Of a stretch of 18,933 nucleotides of DNA, positions 7,387 through 13,985 are shown one piece after another. Source of the DNA: SVTX01 sp964629615 (GTDB lineage Bacteria; Bacillota; Clostridia; Oscillospirales; CAG-272); assembly GCA_964629615.1 (NCBI GenBank), contig CAZVUD010000031.1:1-18933 (forward strand), in the 5' to 3' direction. A model generated the notes under the pieces. It was not told where the DNA came from. It worked only from the letters and a program-made list of their open reading frames with translations, and ran no database searches. Each line of letters opens with the position of its first letter. The stretch's first letter is position 1. Made by a program: the position numbers and the translations under genes.

Positions 7387-9820
7387 AAGGCTCATTTATA
7401 AGTTCAAAAGTTATCTCTCCATCCTTTACCGAGGTGTGCACACGGTCACCGACCTTTATCTTTTCACTGAAATATTCTTCAATGTATCTGTCCTCAAAGC
7501 TCTTTTTGATGCTTCTTGACAGTTCACGCGCGCCGTACCTGTCATCCTTGCTCATCGACACCAAAAGATCCACCGCATCAGAGTCAAATTCAATGTCGAT
7601 CCCAATGCCTCTTATCCTGTCACAGACCTCAAGCAAGAGTTTCTCGCATATCCTGTAGAGAGCGTCGTGCGAAAGGGAATTGAATATTATTATCTCATCT
7701 ATCCTGTTTAGAAATTCGGGCTTGAAATACTTTTTGAGCTCATCGTGAACATGCTTCTTTTTCAGGTCATCGTATGCAACAGCATCGGGAGAAAATCCGA
7801 GCGGCATTGCAGAGCGTCCGCTCATAGCTCCTATATTTGTCGTGAGTATTATAACCGTATTTTTAAAGCTCACCTGTCTGCCGTTTGAATCTGTTATGAT
7901 CCCATCATCAAGTGCCTGCAAAAACAGATTGAAAACATCGGGGTGCGCCTTTTCTATCTCATCAAGCAAAACTATGCTGTAAGGTCTGCGTCTTACCTTT
8001 TCGGTCAGTTGACCTCCGCTTCCGTACCCGACATATCCCGGCGGGGAGCCTATAAGTCGGGAAACACTGTGCTTTTCCATATACTCCGACATATCAAGGC
8101 GAATGAGATTTTCCTCACTGTCAAACATGCAGACCGCAAGCGCCTTGCAAAGCTCGGTCTTTCCAACTCCGCTACCGCCTGCAAATATAAAGGATGCTAT
8201 GGGCTTTTTGGGATCACATAGCCCTGCGCGGCATCTCTTTATGGAATTTACAAGAGCGCGTATAGCGTCATCCTGACCGATGACTCTTTTTTTAAGCTCA
8301 ATTTCCAAATTGTTTATCCTGTCCATCTCATCTGTCATCAGCTTGCTTGCAGGTATTCCCGTACTAAGCGTCACAACACTTGCTATGTGATCCTCGCACA
8401 GCAAAAGTCCTTGGCTTGACATCTTCTCGTCCCATTCGCGCCGTTGCCGAGTAATGTCTGCCTCTTTTTCCGATCTTGCGCTTCGAAGAGCAGCCGCACC
8501 CTCAAAATCCTTGGCAAGGAGCGCCTCATCGCTCTTTCTTTTGATGTCAAGTATCTCGGCTTCACCTTTACTTATGCTCTCAGGAAATGATGAAAGGCGC
8601 AAACCCGATGCCGCCTCATCAAGCAGATCTATCGCCTTATCGGGTAAAAATCTGTCGTGAATATAGCGACTTGAAAGCTCAGCCGCGGCTTTCAATGCTC
8701 CGTCAGATATGCGTATACCGTGGTGCTCCTCATATTTTGCTCTCAACCCCATGAGTATTCTGACAGTTTCATCAACACTCGGCTCTTTCAGGTACACCGT
8801 CTGAAACCTTCTTTCAAGCGCCGAGTCCTTTTCAATAAATCGTCTGTACTCCTCAACAGTGGTAGCGCCTATGACCTTTATCCTTCCGCGTGCAAGGGCA
8901 GGCTTTAATATATTTGCTGCATCAAGAGCCCCCTCAGCCGAGCCTGCACCCACTATCGTATGCATCTCGTCTATAAAAAGTATGCAATCCGAATGCTTTT
9001 CCGCTTCTCCTATAACTCCCTTGAATCTTTCTTCAAACTCACCTCTGTACTTTGCGCCTGCAAGCATCTTGGCAATATCAAGAGATATTATCCTTGCGTC
9101 TTTAAGCTCATTCGGCACATCGCCTTTCGCTATCTTAGCCGCTATACCCTCGACCACCGCAGTTTTACCAACACCCGGCTCGCCTATAAGACAGGGATTA
9201 TTTTTCGTGCGTCTGCACAGTATCTGAAGTGTCCTTTCCGCCTCGCTCTTCCGCCCGACTGTTGGGTCTAACAGATCATTTTTGGCAAGATCTGTAAGAT
9301 CTGTCCCGTAATTTAAAAGTCCTATGACCTTGGTGGTATCCTTTTCCTTGCTTTTGATATTGAGCTTTGGCTTTTTTTCACTTGATGAAAACGCCGTAAG
9401 GTATATATCAAGCTCGTTTTTTATATCATGCAATGACACCTTTATTCCGCCAAGTATCCTTACAGCCACACAATCACTCTCATCAAGAAGCGCCATAAGC
9501 ATATGCTCCGTGCCAATATGACTGTACCCATATATGTCAGCCACAGTGGCGGAATTTTCAATTATCCTGTGCGCACGCGGTGTGATATCATCACCTGACA
9601 GCTCATATCTGTTTCCTTTGCCCATGACATCTATTATCTTGCTTTTATAGCCATCAAAGGTAACGCCCTTTGAATTCAATATGTCCGAGGCGGCAGACTT
9701 ATCTGAAAGTATAGCGAGCAATATATGCTCCGACCCAATGTAAGAATGCCCCATATCAGATGCATATTCAAGCATTCTCTTAAGTACTGTCTCAGCCTTT
9801 TGTGTAAATTTATCCGGCAT
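7385..9820 (-). CDS. clpC: ATP-dependent unfoldase ClpC (Hsp100)
   Basis: ClpC is a hexameric AAA+ unfoldase that feeds substrates to ClpP. In B. subtilis it also recognises phospho-arginine tags. The 811 residues show two Clp_N repeats (1-145), AAA-1 with Walker A GEPGVGKT (213-220) and Walker B LFIDEMHT (281-288), a middle domain with a UVR-like segment (about 420-465), and AAA-2 with Walker A GGSGVGKT (548-555) and Walker B VLLDEIEK (617-624). An LGF tripeptide at 674-676 matches the ClpP-docking loop, so this is a proteolytic Clp ATPase rather than ClpB. Glu31 (IGSEHILL) and Glu105 (IGTEHMLM) align with the two phospho-arginine-binding glutamates of B. subtilis ClpC. The AAAGGAG site is 9 nt before the start, and mcsB ends 22 nt upstream. 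It is the last gene of mcsA-mcsB-clpC. Confidence 0.97.
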   Translation of the reverse strand: MPDKFTQKAETVLKRMLEYASDMGHSYIGSEHILLAILSDKSAASDILNSKGVTFDGYKSKIIDVMGKGNRYELSGDDITPRAHRIIENSATVADIYGYSHIGTEHMLMALLDESDCVAVRILGGIKVSLHDIKNELDIYLTAFSSSEKKPKLNIKSKEKDTTKVIGLLNYGTDLTDLAKNDLLDPTVGRKSEAERTLQILCRRTKNNPCLIGEPGVGKTAVVEGIAAKIAKGDVPNELKDARIISLDIAKMLAGAKYRGEFEERFKGVIGEAEKHSDCILFIDEMHTIVGAGSAEGALDAANILKPALARGRIKVIGATTVEEYRRFIEKDSALERRFQTVYLKEPSVDETVRILMGLRAKYEEHHGIRISDGALKAAAELSSRYIHDRFLPDKAIDLLDEAASGLRLSSFPESISKGEAEILDIKRKSDEALLAKDFEGAAALRSARSEKEADITRQRREWDEKMSSQGLLLCEDHIASVVTLSTGIPASKLMTDEMDRINNLEIELKKRVIGQDDAIRALVNSIKRCRAGLCDPKKPIASFIFAGGSGVGKTELCKALAVCMFDSEENLIRLDMSEYMEKHSVSRLIGSPPGYVGYGSGGQLTEKVRRRPYSIVLLDEIEKAHPDVFNLFLQALDDGIITDSNGRQVSFKNTVIILTTNIGAMSGRSAMPLGFSPDAVAYDDLKKKHVHDELKKYFKPEFLNRIDEIIIFNSLSHDALYRICEKLLLEVCDRIRGIGIDIEFDSDAVDLLVSMSKDDRYGARELSRSIKKSFEDRYIEEYFSEKIKVGDRVHTSVKDGEITFELINEP

Positions 9821-9842
9821 TGCTCGAAACTCCTTTGATGTG

Positions 9843-10865
9843 TTATTCTTTTACCTTCGCTCCCTTTATGTATTCATTGAGCTTATCCGCCCTTAAGCTG
9901 TCACACGCCTTGACAGTAGAGCACCCATCAGCAAACGAAAACAGATAGCTGGTCATGAGCTGTGCCTGCAGACAGTTGAGATCCCTAAGAGATATAGGGT
10001 AGGGAAGCTTGTCACTGCAACCAATACAGTGTGTAAGGCGTATGCTTGAAATAAGCTTTAAAAGCTCCTCTTGCGTGCATGATGAGCAATACTCCATTAT
10101 GCCCACAGTGCGCCACGCCTTGTTAAGTACCGCTGTATTATCGTCAAAAATATTGCGTGTGTATTCTTTTTCAAGTGAAATAATATATTCTGCAAAATCA
10201 GTCAGCGCATCGCATGCGACATATATATCCTGCATAGGGCTTGGTATCATATCAAGAATATATATGCCGGAGGAATTGTTTTCATACGTAGTCATCGGAT
10301 ACATATTGATATGTGTAATCCTCGCCTTTTTCTCCAGCTTGCCAAGCTCTGAAAGACCCGATATGGCAGGGAGGTAGACTGCGCATGAAAGCTGTACTCC
10401 GTGACCTGTATGCCGTATGTCAGGCGAAACATAGCCCAAGCCGTCCAGATATGCAAGATCAAATTCATGATCAAGTAATTCCTCAGCTTCCTTTGCGCTT
10501 GAAAGTGCTTTATGCATGTCCATACCGCCAAGCAATGATTGAATGCAGAAAAGATCCTTGCCGCCGACAGCAACTGAAATATTGCAGGGCTCATTCAAAT
10601 ACAATACCTTTTCGTTATCAGATCCGATAAATCCGCTGTCAGCATATCCAAGCTCCGCATATGCAAGATATGCAGCATCTCCGCGCTCATTTGACGCATG
10701 AAATCCGTTCTTTTGCAGTATATCTCCGACCTTTTGTATCATCGTGTTCAAATTCTTACGTTCAAGTGAAAGGTCAAAGCGCATCCCGTCTATATTCCTG
10801 TATATCCTCGCCCTTGACCATATAATATGGGGATCACACTTAACATCTATATCATACCATGCCAT
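9843..10865 (-). CDS. mcsB: McsB-like protein (guanido phosphotransferase family), probably catalytically inactive
   Basis: The family is set by position between mcsA and clpC and by patches aligning with B. subtilis McsB: SRARIYRN (17-24) to SSRIRLARN, ISVAV...CIQSLLGG (96-114), LGYVS (143-147), AVYLPAI (162-168), AWRTVG (250-255) to AYRSYG, and SSIRL (273-277) to SDVRL. Active McsB phosphorylates protein arginine, tagging proteins for ClpC. Here the NEEDHxR motif reads GGKDLFC (101-107) and the Cys-Pro-Thr-Asn loop reads DIRH (149-152), so the catalytic Cys and Glu and a phosphate-binding Arg are gone. GEGSEA is also not recognisable. Two CxxC pairs (Cys260/263 and Cys280/283) are new. At 340 residues it is slightly short. 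I chose the ATG at 10865 because AGGAG lies 7 nt away; an ATG at 10871 overlapping the mcsA stop has almost no spacing. I infer a pseudokinase adaptor. Confidence 0.8.
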   Translation of the reverse strand: MAWYDIDVKCDPHIIWSRARIYRNIDGMRFDLSLERKNLNTMIQKVGDILQKNGFHASNERGDAAYLAYAELGYADSGFIGSDNEKVLYLNEPCNISVAVGGKDLFCIQSLLGGMDMHKALSSAKEAEELLDHEFDLAYLDGLGYVSPDIRHTGHGVQLSCAVYLPAISGLSELGKLEKKARITHINMYPMTTYENNSSGIYILDMIPSPMQDIYVACDALTDFAEYIISLEKEYTRNIFDDNTAVLNKAWRTVGIMEYCSSCTQEELLKLISSIRLTHCIGCSDKLPYPISLRDLNCLQAQLMTSYLFSFADGCSTVKACDSLRADKLNEYIKGAKVKE

Positions 10866-10867
10866 GA

Positions 10868-11389
10868 TCATTCTCCTATCGTCATCGCTTCAAGCGATCT
10901 TATCTCGTCGCGCAAGCGCACAGCAGATTCAAAATCTTCATTTGCCACCGAGCGTGCAAGCCTGTCCTTAAGCTCGCATATCCTTTTTTTGTTTTCCTGC
11001 ATGATCGCATACCTTCGGGGTATCTTTTTGTTGAACATCCCGTACAGGCGCATGCTGCACTCTGAAAGCTGCGGGATAGATATAAATGCCGAATAGCAGT
11101 CCTTGCATCCCATAGCACCGCGCTCTGTAACGCTCTCGATATCCGATCCGCATGTCTTGCAGGTCAGCTTCGAGCCACCGTTGCTAACGGAATAATATAT
11201 ACCGTTATTTGTATGTACTAACTCGTAAAGATAAGAAACAGGGATGAACGCCGTGTCATCCACATCAAAGCCGTCCTGATCATTTACGCGGCTTGCGGAC
11301 GCACACAGACTGCAAAGCGCGTGGCGCGTTCTGTCAAACTCGCTGTAAAAGACCGTAGCCTTCTTGATCTTACATTTTTCACATTGCAT
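10868..11389 (-). CDS. mcsA: McsA-like zinc-finger UVR protein, ClpC/McsB partner
   Basis: McsA is the small cytosolic activator of McsB and modulator of ClpC. The 173 residues carry four CxxC pairs at Cys3/6, Cys26/29, Cys77/80 and Cys95/98, which suggest two zinc sites. A C-terminal UVR motif (about 140-167) contains NEDFESAVRLRDEI, the helix-turn-helix that contacts partner proteins in UvrB, UvrC and ClpC. The length matches family members. The start has AAAGGAG about 9 nt upstream and is the first gene of the mcsA-mcsB-clpC operon. mcsB begins just after its stop. In Bacilli and many Clostridia this operon starts with the repressor gene ctsR. Here no ctsR precedes it: the next gene upstream is divergent and unrelated. 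The family call is confident. Confidence 0.92.
   Translation of the reverse strand: MQCEKCKIKKATVFYSEFDRTRHALCSLCASASRVNDQDGFDVDDTAFIPVSYLYELVHTNNGIYYSVSNGGSKLTCKTCGSDIESVTERGAMGCKDCYSAFISIPQLSECSMRLYGMFNKKIPRRYAIMQENKKRICELKDRLARSVANEDFESAVRLRDEIRSLEAMTIGE
10873..10877 (-). promoter_or_regulatory. Ribosome binding site that decides the mcsB start
   Basis: AGGAG on the minus strand lies 7 nt from the ATG at 10865-10863 but only 1 nt from the upstream ATG at 10871-10869. The site lies inside the last codons of mcsA, so the two genes are tightly coupled. Confidence 0.7.
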
Positions 11390-11412
11390 AATTTGTATCT
11401 CCTTTGCATTTT

Positions 11413-11442
11413 ATAATACTATTTTATACTTTTTGGAGTAAA
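11413..11442 (-). promoter_or_regulatory. Tentative promoter for mcsA-mcsB-clpC
   Basis: On the minus strand TTTACT (11442-11437, four of six matches to -35) and TATTAT (11418-11413, five of six to -10) are separated by 18 bp. The leader would be very short (about 16 nt). A nearby TATAAA (11428-11423) is an alternative -10. No CtsR-type tandem GGTCAAA heptads are seen between 11390 and 11606. Confidence 0.35.
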
Positions 11443-11478
11443 AATGCTGTCGGAATATGTGCGTTTTTACAGTTCATC

Positions 11479-11492
11479 AATTGTTTACAATT
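11479..11492. promoter_or_regulatory. Palindrome in the divergent mcsA / carboxyltransferase promoter region
   Basis: AATTGT-TT-ACAATT is a perfect inverted repeat. It sits 16 bp before the -35 of the biotin operon and between the two divergent promoters, a position suited to an operator. The cognate regulator is unknown. Confidence 0.35.
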
Positions 11493-11508
11493 CGCTCATC
11501 GCTTTGGA

Positions 11509-11537
11509 TTGACAAGCATTGTTAAATATTGTATAAT
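11509..11537 (+). promoter_or_regulatory. Sigma-A promoter of the biotin-dependent decarboxylase operon
   Basis: A perfect TTGACA (11509-11514), a 17-bp spacer and a perfect TATAAT (11532-11537) are present. Transcription should begin near 11544, about 63 nt before the start at 11607. The consensus quality suggests strong constitutive expression unless it is repressed. Confidence 0.9.
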
Positions 11538-11594
11538 GTAGTAAAATGGGGGTAGAAGGTGTTTTGTTTCATACACCCAATAATTCATAAGAAA

Positions 11595-11601
11595 ACGGAG
11601 G
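11595..11601 (+). promoter_or_regulatory. Ribosome binding site that decides the carboxyltransferase start
   Basis: ACGGAGG lies 5 nt before the ATG at 11607. The upstream in-frame ATG at 11559 has no such site and would add 16 residues with no family match. Confidence 0.8.
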
Positions 11602-11606
11602 CAATT

Positions 11607-12929
11607 ATGGAAAGAAATTCTACTGTCGGTAATAATAAGATCGCCTCTTTGTTTGATTGCGGAACGTTTGTCCAGATCGGTGCTCACATAAAGAGAAGCG
11701 GATCGGAAAGCGCTTACGACGGCGTGCTTTGCGGATACGGATCCATATCGGGAAAGCTTGCCTTTGCATTCATTCAAGACAGCGACAGAACAAACGGCGC
11801 GCTTGACATTACAGGCGCAAAAAAGATATGCATGCTCTACGATATGGCTATCAAAAACGGGGCGCCTGTTATAGGCGTGTTTGATAGCGCAGGCGCAGTT
11901 GTTCTTGACGGCTCTCAGGCTCTGTCTGCATACGGCAAGGTCATGTCTTGCGTATCCAAGGCATCAGGAATAATTCCCCAGATAGCAATCATCGACGGCA
12001 TATGCACAGGTATGTCACTTTGCACAGCGGCAATGTTCGATATGATCATAAACGTATCCGATAAGTCCTGCACATATGTGAATTCCGAAAGCAAGGACAA
12101 GGGATGCAGCATCAAGGCGGCAATTGAATGTGAAGGCTCTGAGAGCGCATACGGTGCAGCAAAAGAGCTCATAGAAATGCTTCCTCAAAACAATAATGAC
12201 CGCGCATGCTCAATGAGCGGTGATGATCCTGCAAGAGCTGTTGTAACAAATGGCTTGTGCGGATGTCAGCTCGTACAGGAGATATGCGACAACGGAAAAT
12301 ATACAGAGCTGTATTCAGGCTTTGGAGCCGAGCTGTCCTGCTCGCTTGCCTTCTTTGGCGGTGAGCTTTGCGGAGTTATAGCGTCTGACGATCAGGAGCA
12401 TGCAGGTAAGATAACATCGGCAGGAGCTTCAAAGGCGGCTGAATTTATCGGATTCTGCGACAGATTCGGTCTTCCCGTGATAACCCTCGTAAACAGCGAA
12501 GGATTTGGCAGTGACATCTGCGCATCCGCACCTGCATCTCTCGCAATGGCTTATTCAAACGCAAGCACACCCAAGATCACGGTGATCTGCGGAAAGGCTT
12601 ACGGTGCAGGATTCACGCTCCTCGGCTCAAGATCCGTGGGCGCAGATATAGCGTATGCTACATCAGACTCTTATATAAGCGTTATGTCACCCGAAAGCGC
12701 CGTTGCATTCCTTATGAATGACAAGATAAGCGCACAGAAGAGCAGAGCAGAGCTTGAAGGCGAATGGCTTTCAGGTAACGCAGACCCGATAAGAGCGGCA
12801 GAAAGCGGCGATATTGACGACATTATCCCGAGAGAAGAGATCCGCGCAAGGATAGTATCCGCCGTGTATATGCTCGCAACAAAAACAGACCTTACACCCA
12901 CAAGAAAGCATTATAAGATGCCTCTTTAA
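11607..12929 (+). CDS. Acyl-CoA-type carboxyltransferase family protein (MmdA/PccB/12S-like), compact and divergent
   Basis: Members of this family move a carboxyl group between biotin and an acyl-CoA, for example methylmalonyl-CoA decarboxylase alpha, propionyl-CoA carboxylase beta and transcarboxylase 12S. The 440 residues form two crotonase-like halves. The N-half has GVFDSAGAVVLDG (90-102), where the family usually reads DSGGARIxEG. The C-half has HAGKIT (265-270), AAEFIGFCDRFGLP (277-290), TPKITVICGKAYGAGF (321-336) and the terminal PTRKHYKMPL. It is about 70 residues shorter than typical members. The loop after the second sheet reads SEGFGSDIC instead of PGFLPGTDQE, and GPCAGG is replaced by GICTGM (131-136). 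Substrate and even activity are therefore uncertain. It is first in an operon with OadG-like, biotin carrier, OadB and OadA-like genes. The start is set by the ACGGAGG site. Confidence 0.85.
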   Translation: MERNSTVGNNKIASLFDCGTFVQIGAHIKRSGSESAYDGVLCGYGSISGKLAFAFIQDSDRTNGALDITGAKKICMLYDMAIKNGAPVIGVFDSAGAVVLDGSQALSAYGKVMSCVSKASGIIPQIAIIDGICTGMSLCTAAMFDMIINVSDKSCTYVNSESKDKGCSIKAAIECEGSESAYGAAKELIEMLPQNNNDRACSMSGDDPARAVVTNGLCGCQLVQEICDNGKYTELYSGFGAELSCSLAFFGGELCGVIASDDQEHAGKITSAGASKAAEFIGFCDRFGLPVITLVNSEGFGSDICASAPASLAMAYSNASTPKITVICGKAYGAGFTLLGSRSVGADIAYATSDSYISVMSPESAVAFLMNDKISAQKSRAELEGEWLSGNADPIRAAESGDIDDIIPREEIRARIVSAVYMLATKTDLTPTRKHYKMPL

Positions 12930-12949
12930 TGCAAAAGGAGTAAGCTGAT

Positions 12950-13522
12950 ATGAGATCATACAGAAAATTAAGCATATTTCTTATACTTTCAGTTTGCCTG
13001 CTCACAGTATTGTCCGTAAATATCTATGCGGCAGCAAGCACCGACGCTGACACAGCCGCTGTTGAAGAAGCGACACTTGCAGAAGAAGAAACGACTGCAA
13101 ACAAATCCTCGAAGCTCGATATGAACATGAGCGGCGCGGACCTAAGTGTCGGCGAACGCATAAGCTATGCTTTGCAGGGAACTGCGACAGGCATGCTTAT
13201 GGTATTTGCGGTATTGGCACTGCTTGCAATAATCGTATCCCTCTCAAAGGTGATACTTTACGATATTCCCAACAAGAAAAAAGCTGATGCGGCAAAGGCT
13301 CCCGACGCGGTAGTCGAAACAGAGACCGTGACAGATCCTGTGGTTGCACCGACAGATGATACCACTGTGTACTGTGAGGACGACACAGAGATTGCGGCTG
13401 TTATAACCGCCGCCATCGCCGCAATGATCGAAAGCGGAGAATATGCAAGTGAATTTAAGAGCGGATTCCGCGTTGTTTCCTTTAAAAGAGTAAGCGGTAA
13501 CGGCGCTTGGAACAAAAATTAA
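12950..13522 (+). CDS. OadG-like small subunit of Na+-pumping decarboxylase, with extended N-terminus
   Basis: This is a 190-residue membrane protein. A likely signal peptide or first membrane segment (about 7-28, IFLILSVCLLTVLSV) precedes an acidic, low-complexity stretch (30-65). A strong membrane helix (about 79-103) follows, then a charged linker rich in Ala, Asp, Thr and Val. The conserved-looking tail, DTEIAAVITAAIAAMI followed by FRVVSFKRV, is typical of the cytosolic end of the OadG/MmdD gamma-delta family in Clostridia. These subunits tether the carboxyltransferase and biotin carrier to the OadB pump and assist assembly. It is about twice the length of Klebsiella OadG (about 84 residues). 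AAAGGAG lies 8 nt before the start, and it is 20 nt after the carboxyltransferase gene. The role is inferred from membrane layout, tail similarity and context. Confidence 0.8.
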   Translation: MRSYRKLSIFLILSVCLLTVLSVNIYAAASTDADTAAVEEATLAEEETTANKSSKLDMNMSGADLSVGERISYALQGTATGMLMVFAVLALLAIIVSLSKVILYDIPNKKKADAAKAPDAVVETETVTDPVVAPTDDTTVYCEDDTEIAAVITAAIAAMIESGEYASEFKSGFRVVSFKRVSGNGAWNKN

Positions 13523-13555
13523 TGTTTTCTTTTTGAAAGGTTGGTAATTAATATT

Positions 13556-13945
13556 ATGAAAAGATTTAATGTGACCGTAAACGGTATTGTATATGATGTT
13601 ACAGTAGAAGAGGTCGATTCAAACGCAGCTCCCGCTCCCGTAGAGGCTAAAGCCCCCGTAGCTGCAGCACCGACAGCAGCTCCCAAGGCAGCTCCCAAGG
13701 CTAGCGCACCCGCAAGTGCAGGAAAGGCAGGTAGTATTACAGTTAAGTCCCCCATGCCCGGCACTATAATGAAGGTAAATGCAACAGTCGGCGCAAGCGT
13801 TAAAAAAGGTGATGTTCTCTGCGTTCTTGAGGCTATGAAGATGGAAAACGACATCTGTGCTCCGAGTGACGGCACAGTAGCATCCGTAAATGTACAAAAG
13901 GGCGCATCAGTACAAACTGACGAAGTTCTCGTAACGCTCAACTGA
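13556..13945 (+). CDS. Biotin carboxyl carrier protein of the decarboxylase complex
   Basis: This 129-residue carrier shuttles CO2 on a biotin arm between carboxyltransferase and OadB. It has a short N-terminal beta segment (MKRFNVTVNGIVYDVTVEEV), a flexible Ala/Pro/Lys-rich linker (about 24-58) and a C-terminal biotinyl domain (60-129) with the biotinylation motif EAMKMEN, where Lys95 is the attachment site. It resembles MmdC, GcdC and the transcarboxylase 1.3S subunit. I start it at the ATG at 13556, the family-like N-terminus. A TTG at 13541 overlaps the only GAAAGG-like signal and cannot be used with it. The spacing from that signal to the ATG is long, so translation may depend on coupling to the gene upstream. 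The neighbouring OadA-like protein has no biotinyl domain of its own, so this carrier must serve it. Confidence 0.95.
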   Translation: MKRFNVTVNGIVYDVTVEEVDSNAAPAPVEAKAPVAAAPTAAPKAAPKASAPASAGKAGSITVKSPMPGTIMKVNATVGASVKKGDVLCVLEAMKMENDICAPSDGTVASVNVQKGASVQTDEVLVTLN

Positions 13946-13985
13946 TAATACTTTTATTCTTAAGATCAGGAAAGGATATAAGTAG

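Noticed and set aside
11559..11606. Upstream ATG start for the carboxyltransferase, giving 16 more residues
   Set aside because: It has no ribosome binding site and lies only about 15 nt after the predicted transcription start. The ATG at 11607 has ACGGAGG at proper spacing.
13541..13555. TTG start for the biotin carrier
   Set aside because: It overlaps the GAAAGG-like signal, leaving no spacing, and the family-like N-terminus begins at the ATG at 13556.
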